DNA of 64,000 nucleotides from positions 1 to 64,000 of the forward strand of contig VCMS01000160.1 of NCBI GenBank assembly GCA_022539475.1, given 5' to 3'. Each line of letters starts with the position of its first letter. Positions within the stretch are counted from its first letter, which is position 1. Positions 32,500-44,160 of the stretch are shown piece by piece. The notes beneath the pieces are model-generated. The model was not told the DNA's origin. It saw nothing but the letters and a program-made list of their open reading frames with translations, and did no database searches. The position numbers and the translations under genes were made by a program. Source of the stretch: Gracilaria domingensis (lineage: Eukaryota > Rhodophyta > Florideophyceae > Gracilariales > Gracilariaceae).

Positions 32500-34100
32500 G
32501 GAGGGTCGAGGCGTGTCCGCCGACAGATGCCTGTGAGCTGTTGAGCGACATGACCGAGCGGCTTTCATTCATCGACCGTCGCCGCCGTGGTGCTGGGCCG
32601 ACTGCAACAATTTCGCCAGTGCCATGTCCCGAATCCGGGTATCGACAACAAGTCTGACAACAACAAATGACAGCTGTGAAGCACTGCTTCACAACCTTGC
32701 GTTGATCAGCGCCCAGTTTTTTATAAACAACTGACTTGGGCGTTAATCGTCAACCATGAGCCGCATTTGCGCCGCACTTTTCTCCATAATGGAGCACAGA
32801 AAAAGCGCTTTGCCCCACAACGTAGGCGCAGAAATTCCGCCTCCTACTATCTTACACACCCACCTCTGTGCCCTGCACAGCACCGGCACCCAGCTCACCC
32901 CGCTCTCATCATCAATTGATTATTGGCTCCACCACTTGGCAGCCTTCGCTGTGAGCGCTGGTGCTACTCAAATGCACGCCCATAATGCTCTCGTCCACGT
33001 CTCCTCCATGAGGCAGCAACGGCTTTGCATCATCACTCAGCCACGCTGCACCTCCACGCTCATACCGCTTCTTGCGTGCTGCTTGTTTCCCATCAAGTGA
33101 GTGATCCTACTCGCGTAAAGTGCCAACATGGATCGAGTTGCCCTTTCCCGTCATATGACGTGCTATGGTCGACTGCACTACGTTCACCGTACTTGTGTAG
33201 CCTCCATGCAGCAGCTCAGATTCCAAATCTGTCTTCAACCCATTTCATCCCTGGACTTCATCAAAGTTATCCTCAAGTCGTTTCTCATGTAGTTGCCACG
33301 ATCCATTTTCAAAAAGTACACATGGCACAATATTTTTCCACACGAGTCTGTAGTGTGTTTACGCATCCAGAGCGATACTCTACAGTTTAATAGCACATCA
33401 ATTTCGCTGCAGCTGCCGCAACGACAGATAGTTTGATTTCTTTCGCAACATATATGCCGGCCTTCAGAGCAAAGTTAACGATCCGCACTAGGGTGAACTT
33501 CTCACAAGTGTCTGACACACGTATGCGACTACCTCATGCTTCAAGCCATTGTATGTTGCTCCGATATTATACCGTACTGCACCCCGGACGGGTAGGAAGC
33601 TAACAAAGCATGCTAAACTTAGTAGTGGCTGCTCACCTTAACGTGTACAGAAGATGCGTTGCCGAACACGGTGTAATCGGATCAACCCAGCTGCAAGCGT
33701 CTTTGAGACCACAAAAAAATACTTTTGGGCACTCGATAGTGAAATCCGCTGCTGGTACAACCATCAACACCGTCCTGAGGGCTTTTCCTACCTTGGTAAT
33801 CCGAGTTTAAGGAGATCAATTCAGCATGACACTCTCAACGGCAGAATTTGCTTCTCTTCCGACACTCCTTTGATGATAGACTACGTCAGATAGCATCGAT
33901 GAACGTGTTCGTCTTCTTTTTTTTCCTGCTGCTTCATTTATTGGCCTTGTTTCTACTGATCCCATCGGGATGAACCCCACCAGTACAAAAAGGGGCTGGC
34001 TCCTCGGGTTGTAGACCTCTTCGACGTCGCAAGCCTTCTCGTCGTCATCCACTTACTACCCCTCATACCGTTGAATTCTGCCTGGTCCATATCCATCTCC
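32500..34100. other. Region without supported gene
   Basis: Contains a short palindrome TGTGAAGCACTGCTTCACA at 32675 and an inverted GCGCCCAG..TTGGGCG pair around TTTATAAA near 32710-32745. Short frames show no domain or signal peptide worth calling. Confidence 0.35.
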
Positions 34101-34114
34101 AGAACGTTCCCACA

Positions 34115-34309
34115 ATGATCAAGACTACTCTATTCTCGCTTGTCGTAATCTCTTTGATCTCCCTTTCGTTCTCGATTGCACTTGTCAAAATATCGATTCG
34201 TCAATCAGATGCAGTTATTCTTTCACCTCGCCAGTGCCGAAGAATTTGTCGTGTCATAAACGAATGTGGGCTTCTTGCCTTCAGCTGCAGAGTGCAGAGA
34301 TGTTTGTGA
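34115..34309 (+). CDS. Small secreted peptide candidate
   Basis: 64 residues beginning with an apparent signal peptide (MIKTTLFSLVVISLISLSFS) followed by a short, Cys-containing mature part (QCRRICRVINECG, then CRVQRC), with five Cys in all. Size and layout fit a small secreted disulfide peptide. The family is not recognised. The mature part is short, and the frame could continue through an intron into the open region to 34529. Confidence 0.3.
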   Translation: MIKTTLFSLVVISLISLSFSIALVKISIRQSDAVILSPRQCRRICRVINECGLLAFSCRVQRCL

Positions 34310-34699
34310 AGGCGTGGCTACCATGACTATCTGGGGTGCTGGAGGCTCCGGAGATGAACAGCGCACTCGATTTATTTCAAAAGCGGGAAAGAATGCTCCG
34401 ATCGATCCCGAAACTTCGAGGACTCGTTTGGTTCCTTCATTCGCTATTGGTTTTGCAAATAGAATCAGTTGGATGTGGAACCGTCCCATCATCGGCAGCA
34501 GAAGTCGCTTCAATCACCCCCAAATTTGAAAGCCTCGAAGCAGGTACAGGGCCTAGAATGATGGGAAGCTACAAACGCCGGTGTGAATGAAAGTTTCTGA
34601 AACTAGTATTTTCGAGTTTGGGGCACTATTTATAATGAAGCTCATAGAGTTTATATATAATGTAATATTACTACATCTCATTAAACTCAGCTTTTCTTA

Positions 34700-35470
34700 A
34701 GATCGGGAAAAAACTCACTCACGGCGAAAATGGGCGATCTTCTCATGTCGCCGCTGGTGGAGAGCATTAGAGAAATATAGAGAACATGAAGAACACTCGA
34801 AACGAGAACGCCTTCCTTTGGGAAGAGCATGGCGTGCGTAGGAAGCAGAATTAATTTTTTCAGCTTTTCCTTCCCCTTCGAAGTTTCCTGTCTCAGGCCG
34901 CCCAGAATCACAAGAATCTTTGATCGAAAACTCCGTACCAAACGTGCTTCGTATAATTTCGGGAGCAGTGTAGCACAAATATCGTTTCGTCTGGTTTTCT
35001 TTCTCTCTTTGGCTCAATTCGTCTTCACGGGTGAACTTCAAGTCCATTTGTGGGCTTTATTTGTTTTAGTAATTTAAGCTTTTGTCTTCTGTTCCTCGAA
35101 TGTTCCGCAGATTTCTGTTTCTTATAGCTCTACTCATTTCGATAACCGAACAGTTTTATATTCCCGAGGAATACCAAAGTTTCCCAATTTTAAACGGAAT
35201 CGTGCAAAAAGAATTAAATATGAAAACCTTGAATGAAGTTTTTCATTGGAAATAATATAGTTTCACATATGCTCAGAACTGAAGCGTTTTTAAGATCTAT
35301 TTAATGTTTTTAGAATATGCATTATGAGAAATAGTAATATTTTTTTATCAGAGCAGTGTGGATTATGAATTAGAAGACAAGTTAAGATCTAGGCGCAAAG
35401 CTATCTGTCAGGAACACTCATTCCTCGTCCGAGACTGACACCTGCAAAGGTCTGACAAGCATTTTTGCCG
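34700..35470. other. AT-rich region without supported gene
   Basis: Short minus-strand frames (34687-35047) include a finger-like CSSCSLYFSNALHQRRHEKIAH near 34730-34800 that resembles a single C2H2 zinc finger, but no gene model around it could be built. Confidence 0.3.
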
Positions 35471-35480
35471 GATATCATGT

Positions 35481-36053
35481 TCAATCAGAAGTTTCGAGAC
35501 ATAGATCAAAGTTGTGTGCCACGCTGAAGAGATAAGTGATGGGAGCCGCTAACCATGGATGCAAGTATTCCTCTGAACGTAATTCAGGGTAGTTCTGTGG
35601 AGTCCAGCACTCATGATCCCGAAGGTAAAGAAGTCCCTCAATAGTCTTATTCATTCCGGCTGTAAAATGATCTCTGGTGTTTCCGTGTGGCCTAGATACG
35701 GTTTTCTGTCTTTCTTGCTCCTGGGAGCAATAATCGTTTCGGGCGTCAGCTGGCATAACCAGACTAGGAAGTTCAGTCAGTTTAGGAGACCATTTGTCAA
35801 TCGTGAAAATGAACTGTTGTTGACATATTAGACCCGCATTGAATGCCCGGGCGTAGCGCGATTGAAACGGTAGGTATCGAATTTCGTTTTGACTGACATG
35901 AACGCTTGAAATAACGGGGTCCATTGGAGGGTAGCATGGCCTTCGCACATGATGGTTTTTGCCAACAACGGAAGAAGAAAAAGGAAGATTGGCTGGACAT
36001 GTAGAGGCTGCTGCAAGGCAAAGCAGAAGGAGAAAATACAAGATCGTCATCAT
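35481..36053 (-). CDS. Secreted protein of unknown family
   Basis: 190 residues with a clear signal peptide (MMTILYFLLLLCLAAAS, cleavage near residue 17-20). The mature part has several Cys (CPANL, RPCYPP, ICQQQF, DYCSQ, ECWTPQ, DLCLE), suggesting disulfides, and an HNFDLCLETSD end. A TATATAAA box on the same strand lies about 62-70 nt upstream of the ATG, the usual close spacing seen for other genes here. No enzyme motif is recognised. It probably enters the secretory pathway to the wall or outside. Confidence 0.6.
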   Translation of the reverse strand: MMTILYFLLLLCLAAASTCPANLPFSSSVVGKNHHVRRPCYPPMDPVISSVHVSQNEIRYLPFQSRYARAFNAGLICQQQFIFTIDKWSPKLTELPSLVMPADARNDYCSQEQERQKTVSRPHGNTRDHFTAGMNKTIEGLLYLRDHECWTPQNYPELRSEEYLHPWLAAPITYLFSVAHNFDLCLETSD

Positions 36054-36114
36054 CTATGTTTTGTAAGGCATTCTAAAGTTTTCTCTGTCTTCATCCGTCA
36101 TGTTGGGTCCTCCC

Positions 36115-36124
36115 AATTTATATA
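36115..36124 (-). promoter_or_regulatory. TATA box of the 35481-36053 gene
   Basis: Minus-strand CTATATAAAT lies about 65 nt before the ATG at 36053, the same word and similar spacing as in front of the haloperoxidase-like gene. Confidence 0.55.
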
Positions 36125-36149
36125 GGCTCTGTTTCAAGAAGTGCACGTT

Positions 36150-37730
36150 AACCGATCTTTGTTTGGTTCTGCTTGTTGTGAGTATGAGCATGCGGCAGCT
36201 TTAGGGCCACGCTGTGCAAAAGCCTTAGGTTGTCATGCCCTTGTAAGTAAACCCAGGATATACGCAGTACCGCAGGCACCCCTGTACGGTCTATACGTCT
36301 ATACCTCTGTGAAGAACGCAATAATGCTGCATCGCGTACGAGTTGCATCATGTGGAAGACCAAGTTGTGATTTTGCAGGTTTTTTGTACATGCCCTGCCT
36401 ATTGGCTGGCTTGGCATATCCGACCGTATTCCAAATTAAACTTTAATTTTAAATCCAGTTTTTTAGAAACATTTTTATAAGTGTGGAGACACAAGAACAA
36501 GAACCCTCACCCTTGTACCGGTTGAACCATGGTCGTACTATCATGAGCAAGATATATTTAAACAGAAAACTATATCTGTGGGGACAATCAGAACTATGAC
36601 AGAAATGAGACAGCGTTCATTTCCATGCGCGGTTCTCTCAACCATGTCTTTCCAAGCTCGCCCGCTGTTGTCAAGCATTACAAATAAAGTTGGTTAAAGT
36701 ACTTTGAGTAAGGAAGGAAACATAATGCGTAGTTGACAAGATTGGAAATGTGCTCTTACGTATGATAGGGCAGATGAAGCAGTGAATGCCAGCGTTTTAA
36801 CCGCATTTCTGAGGAAGAAAGCTTGCAGACGGTCCTCCTGAAGTCTAGTATTGTAGTTTCCGAGGAGATCGAGGACAAAATAAGGGGATTCAGACCATAC
36901 AAAGGAAGAAGAATTTAACCGTTCTGCCGATCGTCATATGGTGATATGGAGCAATAATGACGAAGAACTTCATTCGTTAACAGTTTGCACTTTTCGAGAA
37001 ATGTACGAGCATTTGGTCCCCACAGATTCCAGGTTGGAATCTGAAACCGAAAATCCAGAACATCTTGCATGCATATCAGAGGCTATAACGAAACGTTCTA
37101 CAAGATTCTCTACATTTTGTTCTAACTGATGCACGTGCGGCACGAATGCCTCACATTTGGTCGAACCCATGTAAATTATATCAGCAGCAATCTGGTGCAA
37201 CCTTGGCCGATTGGCGAGTTGTGCTCTGGAAGCTCTATTTTGGGAAGCAGTACAACCTTTGATTTCTTGACTCTTATTTGGGCATTTCAGCGCATACCGT
37301 TGGTAACCTTCCAGCCCAAATTGTTTGCGGCCTCTGAATTGGTACACGTAGACTGAGTGAAAAAACTTTGAGCGGGTGATTCCTCATAGAAAGTCGATGG
37401 ATAGGGCGATGGATAGCGACAACGCAAGCCAACCACGTTGTGCCAATACTGGCATTTTGATATTTGAAGAAATCCAAAAGCTGATACATATGTAACTTAC
37501 CTGCAAAAGTCAATCCCTACCCTTGGTACCAAAGGTAGACTGCACAGCATCGATAGGAAACTATTGAGATTTATTTTTTGCCTAAAAGAGGTATCTGAGA
37601 TGCGGTAAGCCTCCGAGAAGCATATGGCCTCTCGTGAATCAAAGTGATTAAACGTTAAGCATAGATGGTTGCGGAGAAGCCAGCTCGGAAACAGGAGGAA
37701 TGAGGAAGAGTATTCGAAGAGGACCAATAA
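36150..37730. other. Region without supported gene
   Basis: The longest frame (36970-37347, minus, 125 codons) has no signal peptide, domain or promoter that would support it. It is left uncalled. Confidence 0.35.
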
Positions 37731-37732
37731 AC

Positions 37733-38395
37733 TCAAACTTGTGAGGCTTCGTTGACTATAGTTACGAGCAAGACGAAAACAGCCACGTTCAAGCCAGTCT
37801 CAACCCGAACCGAACAAGTCGGAGTTTGATGCCATCTAGCGACACGTTGAACCGCAGCCAAGACCTTCCCGCCCTCATTCTCGGTCAACTCATAATCCAA
37901 AGCGCTGCAAACCTGCAAATATGGAAGTCCCTGGTCATCTTTGCCAAGGAAGACATCCATAATCGGAAAGAACTGACCCCTGTGCTGAGTGGTGAAGAGG
38001 ACGTGGTCAGAATTCGATTCTCTGATCTGTACTCCTTTACCATCCTGCTTCTGAACTGCGTAATACAGCTCCTTCCTCTTTGCGTTAACTAGTCTGATTC
38101 CATCAAAGGTTCTCAGGATCTTGAACACAAGTTGATTGGTATCTGCATTGTGCACGTTGAAGAGGAGTCGCGAGCGCGGAAGTTTGGAGGGTACTATGTT
38201 GAAACGAGTAGAGCGATTGCAGATGAGCGGCGTTGATATTTCCCTTGGCATATGAGTCTTGAGCGACATGAAGGCAAAAAGAAGTTGTTCAACGAGCATC
38301 ATACTGAGAAAAGAACGAAGAGAACGAGGCGAAGAGACGAGGAAGAAAGCGGTGGGTGATTGTGGCGGAAGCACTTTCGATGGGGTTCGGTGCAT
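37733..38395 (-). CDS. LURP-one-related / Tubby-C-like protein, copy B
   Basis: A paralogue of the protein at 31425-32114. Shared blocks in order are MMLxExLLFAFMSL, RFNIVPSKLPRSRLLF (counterpart of FNLVRNKRHHLKH), FKILRTFDGIRLVNA, VQIRESNSDHVLFTTQHRGQFFPIMDVF, LQVCSALDYELTENEGGKVLAAVQ and the closing hydrophobic helix LNVAVFVLLVTIVN. The frame is open upstream without ATG; MHRTPSKVL (38395) or MM (38302) are possible starts. Same strand as copy A and about 5.7 kb away; divergence is substantial, so the duplication is not recent. Confidence 0.6.
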   Translation of the reverse strand: MHRTPSKVLPPQSPTAFFLVSSPRSLRSFLSMMLVEQLLFAFMSLKTHMPREISTPLICNRSTRFNIVPSKLPRSRLLFNVHNADTNQLVFKILRTFDGIRLVNAKRKELYYAVQKQDGKGVQIRESNSDHVLFTTQHRGQFFPIMDVFLGKDDQGLPYLQVCSALDYELTENEGGKVLAAVQRVARWHQTPTCSVRVETGLNVAVFVLLVTIVNEASQV

Positions 38396-38499
38396 CAGAA
38401 TGAATGCGGCTTTTGAATGCGGCACATCGTAGCATGCAGTTCATTTGAAAGCTGATACCAAGGCTGCGCAGCAAGCGGCGCACAGCCGGACACGTACCG

Positions 38500-39690
38500 G
38501 ACGTGTGCTCCCTGTGGCTTCGCTCGCTGTTCTCAGATCATAATGCGCGGCGAAGGGCCGCCCGTTGCGAAGATTTGAGTTAGGTCTCGTAGGTGAGCTC
38601 ATGTTGGTGCGTAGCTCGCGACTCAACACCAGAAGGAGGTGTTGAGTTTCGGGCGACTTCTCCTCGGCTTGCGCAAGTCGGCTGTCATCGCTTGCATTCG
38701 CCTCAAAAGAAGGATGTGAGTTGATGGGACCATTAGACACAAAGTTGGAATACAGATTCCAAGAGTTGCATTTGGCACGTGATTGTTAACATATCTGCAA
38801 GTGAGCCACATAGCGTTGTGCTATGTCGTGCCGCTTACCGCCTTTCGACGATTCATTTAGGATCGGCAACGCGCAGTTCCTGCTGCTCCATAGATGAGAA
38901 GTGTGCCTACCTTCGCCATGCACCCATGGTGCTGGGTTATGAGCAAGTTACGACGCCTGCGCCTGGCGACTTGCGAATGGGAAGACATGACATTTGATGA
39001 ATAAAAGAAAAGAAAGCCTTCGTTCCGTGCCTAGTAGATTTAGATAATCTGTCCTTCATACGAGCCGCATACCTCATACCGCAACAACCTTACCAGAATA
39101 TCGCAGACGATTCACATTCTTCCAACTTTTCGACCGGATTGATTATGAACGTTGCCAATCCCCGACTGGCTATGACTTCTGATCGCAGCCAAATCTTGTT
39201 GGCCAGAATCTGAGAAAGGAGTACTTATTCTAACTTGCCTCTTCTAGTCTTCTTCTCCAGTTTTTGGTACTCTCCGGAAACTGAACGCTTCTATATCGAT
39301 TGCTTACAGTCGTTCTCTTGCAAGAGAAGCATGTGTGCAGGAACATATCTATTACGTTTACTTCCTGCATTCACAGCAGACGGAGGTTGTCCCGTATTCA
39401 TCTCTTTACTCGAAGGTTGAAAGGGTATCCTTATACACACTGTCCATTTAGGGCATGCAGTCTGTTTCCGCACCTAAAATCATCTCCCTCCCTCGAAGAA
39501 TGACAAGAAAGAGGGGTATGTCAGGGGGGCCAGCTTAATGCATCCGGAAGCACGGTGCCATAGGAAGATGTGCGCTCATATCTGAAGATGGAGGCCAGGT
39601 CTCGAGCCTTCGCATGCTTCGTAAGGGCCGTGGAAACTATTACCGCGTGTAAGGTGATTTGCGATAGTGGTTTCCAGAAGGCAAACAGTC
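38500..39690. other. Region without supported gene
   Basis: A 99-codon minus-strand frame (38441-38740) is rich in Ser/Arg/Ala but lacks an ATG near its start and any motif. Nothing else could be supported. Confidence 0.35.
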
Positions 39691-39694
39691 CTGT

Positions 39695-41387
39695 TTAAAG
39701 GTACTTATATCCTCTGTTCTTGACTGAAAGATTCATTCTAGGGGGTCTGTGCGTCCAAAGCAGGGAGTAGGGACAAATATGCCACCCAGATTCTAATAAC
39801 CATGTTATGTCATTGCAATGAACACAGCTTACGTCCCTAATATGTTCCTTGCTCTTGCCCAATAGGTCTGAACGAAATTGACACATAATGCCATCACTTG
39901 GGTTTAGATTAGGGCATGCAAGACAACCACTCAAGGTACAAAAATGTCCTCCAATTTCCTCTGCTGAACTCCTGCGGGCCGATACAGGACATTGCACATC
40001 AGTTGCAATCCACGGAGGTACAAGATGTAGCACTATCTTCAAGAGAAACTGTGCCGACAGGATTCTTCTCAAGTATTTCATCTCTGAAGATCTCTCGGGA
40101 AACTAATGGACTTTCGAACTTTTTAAGCAGGCGTTCGAGACTGAACATATAAGTGTATTGTATTGTATTGTGTTGTTTACAATACGGAAGGCTGCAATGC
40201 ATCTGAAAATTTCTGAAGGGCCTGAAGTTGGAGTTACGATCCATAACTTACCCAGACGATAAGGTTAAGAGGCAACGCCAAAAAGAAGAGGTGGCCACTA
40301 CACAATGGTTACTACTGTGGAAGGTCCACCATCAGCCACTTCAATTTCCTCCGAAACCGTGGGTACACGAATCGAAATTCCAGAAAGCGCCTCAACAAGC
40401 CGTTTCCTTAGCAACGTGTTTGCAGCATCAGAGAGGAACATGGGTACACAAGACCTGTGGATCCCTTCGAAGTGCATATGCAGCTATTCAGCAAGTTGAA
40501 TGTCCATATAGGGCAACACGTCTCCAACACAAATGGATGGACATTGAAGTAGCTGCATGAAGAGGTTTTTGGTGGTACTCCCTTTTCCTTCAATAACCAA
40601 TCGTCCCGCGTAATTTTTGAGAAGTCACGGCCATCCAGGTCCAAACCAAGGATTGTTGGACTTATCCAGTTTCTGTTGTGCCGGATATCCCGAAATATAC
40701 AAATCTTCTTCTTTTTTATTTTGGACAGTAAATATACAAATATCTGACAAGTCGCAAGACGTTTTGTTGTCGGCACAAGAGAGAACATGCGATGATACAC
40801 AGTCGACTCCGTAGATCAGTTCCCAGTGAGTGACTTCAAGCTTTAGAAGAATAGGGTGCTTATTCTCAGGCTGACCGTCGAAAAAGAGTTCCTGGATCTC
40901 CTGGAGCACAACGATGCTTTCGGATAAATGTCGGCGTACTAGTGGGTTCTTCTGCATATGAGAAGACGATTGCAATGCTCGTGAGCTTGTAACGCAGGAA
41001 TCGCCATCATTTGGTTTAGGGTAGTGAGATAGAAACACGAAACCTTCACATCTACAAGACTCTCAAGACCAAATATCTCAGAACCCCAGTAGCGAGAAGC
41101 CTGGTCCCCGTTTTCATCGAGCATACCAGTGAAGTCACAAACCGTTATGTCCAGTTTGATGCAGTATTCTCCGTAGTGCAGCCAGGCACAAGAATAATTC
41201 ATACTTCTGGTGCCGCTACTGCAATACTTTCATCTACAGACATCAATAAAACCACTTTCTCATTGTTGCATTTATCTGACATTTGGTCAATATTAAGTAG
41301 TTCTAGCTCTTCGGTTGCGTCACGGAAGTGTAGTTCTGTATCATTCGACAAAAGACAATAAGTTCCGGAACAGCAAAAACAACACAA
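39695..41387 (-). pseudogene. Possible decayed Cys-rich gene, several frames
   Basis: A run of neighbouring minus-strand frames (41387-41199, 41202-40939, 41038-40625, 40800-40408, 40081-39695) has protein-like composition and follows on from one another. The joins near 41200 and 41000 look like frame shifts (TLNQMM and KPNDGDSCV come from the same DNA). Cys are frequent (TLSGCLACPNLNPSDGIMC, CVHCND). I do not recognise the family. It may be a multi-exon gene rather than a relic, but no clean splice sites were found. Confidence 0.3.
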
Positions 41388-41389
41388 AT

Positions 41390-42650
41390 AATGCCGAGGG
41401 GGAAAGTAGTTTCAATTTAGATAAGAACTAGTACAGAATCCAATACCATGCCTGGGTGATTATTTGAATAACTTCAGACACGGAGCAAAGGGTTTTCATT
41501 GCGCGAATGCAGTAGCGTCGAAATCTGAGCTGTTATCCGAGAGATGAGCAAGGTAAAAAGAACGATAAACAGTGCAGTATTCAGAGAGTGATGAGGTTCA
41601 CGACCCAAATCTTAACTTTAGGTGGGTCAGCCATAGCCTTTTCGTCAGGGTAGAATGTTTCGTGAATAAACGGATCAGTGCTCGATAATGTCCTTAGTAG
41701 ACGACATTGCAGGTTTAACAGCCTTGGCAGCGAGTACTCCATGCGTTCACTCGTTTCGTTTTCTTCTTTAATGCGGACAACATCCTCTACCGGCCCGGGA
41801 GGTCGTTGAACTCGTCCGAGCGATCGGTCAGCTCGCTGGTCGCCCTCATGGACCTGGGTGGCACGTCGCTAAAATGCCCCCGTTTAGCTGCACGTAAGCA
41901 GTAGGTCACGAGCTGGTCATTGGAGCAAGATCCTACCGCCGTTTCCCTTCCCTCTGAAGGAAGAGCTCTAACAGGGGGTTTTCCAGGGTTTTCTCGGACG
42001 GACTACACTAAGGTCGGATTACGGTGAAAGGCTACGGACTGGTTCTTGCACCTCGTTTCGCCGATGATATGAGGATCAGGTGGAAAGAACGTCGCTCATG
42101 GTTTCTTGAGTGGCCAATGTGGTACATGCGGAGCGCCTTGTCGTGGTGTGCTCCTCTGCCGACGGTCTCTCTAGGATGAATGAAGAGAGTAGTGGGAGGA
42201 AGAAGGCGATAAGCGTAGGTAGCGAAACGCCCGCGGTCGGAAACACCTAAGATATCTAATATCTCTCATCGTAGTCCAGTAAGTGTAGTACGGCTACTTC
42301 GTTGTGGTCAGTGGTTGCGATGTAGAAGTATAATAGGTCGTTGGGTCTTGAGCAAACCCACGCGTAGGAGTGGAATAAGCTCCACCGTTTCCATAAATGA
42401 GAGAGAGAGAACATCCTCTAATTCCTAAGATGTAGTAAAACTATCCTTAAAGAAAGTTTTCTCTCGTTCACTCGTTTAGATCGGGAACAATCACAGTGGC
42501 CCGTCTGCACGTAACTTGTTCTTCTTTAATGTCGATGACTCTAATTCGTAGCAGGAGGTAGGACTTTCGCTAAAAGAAGCTCTCTATCGCTAGAAAGGCA
42601 CCCACTCTATGTGGATGTTGTCTAACATTCTTGGAGACTAAGTTGTTCAG
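41390..42650. other. 1.26 kb without any open frame
   Basis: Stops are dense in all frames, unlike the surroundings. The words TTCACTCGTTT and TTCTTCTTTAATG each occur twice, at 41751/42466 and near 41760/42510. A GAGAGAGAGAG run lies near 42400. It could be a solo terminal repeat of a retroelement or a non-coding RNA, but neither can be shown. Confidence 0.35.
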
Positions 42651-43734
42651 CTATAGAACGGGGGGTCTCGCAACAAGGGGCATTTGAGAGAGGGCATATT
42701 GGACCACACGCTGTGCGCCCTTGTTAATAAGTGTCACATATTGACGCCGTTCGAAATTTCTGTTCATGTGGGACGGGACGAGAAGCTCAGGAACGTGCCC
42801 CGCGAAAACCTGAGTTAGAACGGCTTTCGGTTTTTGCACAACGAATTCATTTGTCACACTCGAGCCATTCTGCCGTGTACGGAGCCGAGGGCTTGTAGGC
42901 CCCGGAAGGTGTGATCCTGGAACAAAAGCATTAGAATATTGCTTCAGCTCTACCTAAAAAGCTGATGCAAAAAGGGGGCACAGGAAAGCTGGATGTGTAT
43001 GAATAGATTTGCTCTCTTATATAAAATCCGATAGGTAAAGCAACCTCACAAGACTAAGGCCCGTTCCACATCGGGGCAATCGCATTTCCTGCAAACGACA
43101 AGAATCGTCTACGAAGGTAAGAGGGTTGTGAGGCCAACTTGATTGGAGATGATCTGATGCTCGCTGCGCGTGGGTGCCAATGTCGCGTGATTCTGTCTAC
43201 ATTTCAAAAACCACCAGGGCAACGTTTCCCCCTTTCTATTTCTGTTCGCTCGATTCTGCGGCATTCTTCTTCGCCATTGATCTGCCTCTGATGGAGTCTT
43301 CCGGCGTGGCCCGTCCCCCAAGCTGCGTAGACACTGTATTAACCATGCTAGCCTCTACTTCTTTCGGCCGTACCTTCGGCGGTGGCGAGGTCGTCAAGTA
43401 TGCTTGCATGCACGCTTCCCAGCCTAGTTCGGATTCGGTCATGTATCGAATAGCATCGAGCCGAGCCGAGTCTCCCACGAGACGAGAGCTGCAGACGCCT
43501 ACTCCACCATTTTTCCTCGTGAACCGTCGTGGTTAAACGCGTTTGCCGCGTAAAATGCCTGTCATCATGACAGAAACCAGTCGCCGTTATGAGAATGGGG
43601 GACTGGTTGCCGCCCTGATCCGAATGCATGCGCCACCAATTTCGCAATACCCTGCATACAAGAACGCCTTCACGGCCTACTATAGGCACAGGAGGACAAT
43701 CTACAACGTACCGCCCCAGCAACGACTGTGCGCA

Positions 43735-44094
43735 CTATGTTTCCCTGGTTGAAAACATGACCTCCCGGTGGAAGTTGTGGGTTGGATCGTCTGCGAATGG
43801 AAACAACGTCCTCAATACCGGTTCAAGTGAGCTGAGTCCCAGGCGGCGCACTGAACAAGACTTGACTTGGCATGCTGCGTTTCCGATGCTCTCTACGTGC
43901 ATCACCTCTTCGTTGTCGAGCGTCGTCCGAGGAGCGAAAACTATCGTGCCGCAGGAGGCACAGGTGCCTGAGAACATGGTACCCGCACAGCTTGTGCTTT
44001 CGTAGACGGGCACATGGTACAAGCAGCTACCGTTGTCCGCGTGGCCGCTCACTGACATAACCCCGGCGGCTGCACTTAAGAGTGCCCTCGACAT
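43735..44094 (-). CDS. Small Cys-rich secreted protein candidate
   Basis: 119 residues from MSRALLSAAAGVMSVSG, a short signal-peptide-like start. The mature part has Cys spaced as GSCLYH, TSCAGTMFSGTCASCG, AACQVKSC, about seven in all, suggesting disulfides. No family is recognised and the plus strand also has open frames here, so support is moderate to low. Confidence 0.35.
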   Translation of the reverse strand: MSRALLSAAAGVMSVSGHADNGSCLYHVPVYESTSCAGTMFSGTCASCGTIVFAPRTTLDNEEVMHVESIGNAACQVKSCSVRRLGLSSLEPVLRTLFPFADDPTHNFHREVMFSTRET

Positions 44095-44160
44095 AGACAG
44101 CACTCTGCCTCACTATTCTACAACAGGAACCAGGTAAACCTCAGCGCACTTAACAACCCG

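Noticed and set aside
31518-32657. 379-codon plus-strand frame
   Set aside because: It is antisense to the LURP-one-like gene and crosses a GCGC-rich block with few stops; its composition is low-complexity.
32756-33100. 114-codon plus-strand frame near 33 kb
   Set aside because: No signal peptide, domain or promoter; His/Leu-rich in a way expected by chance.
36970-37347. 125-codon minus-strand frame
   Set aside because: No motif and an overlapping plus-strand frame of similar quality.
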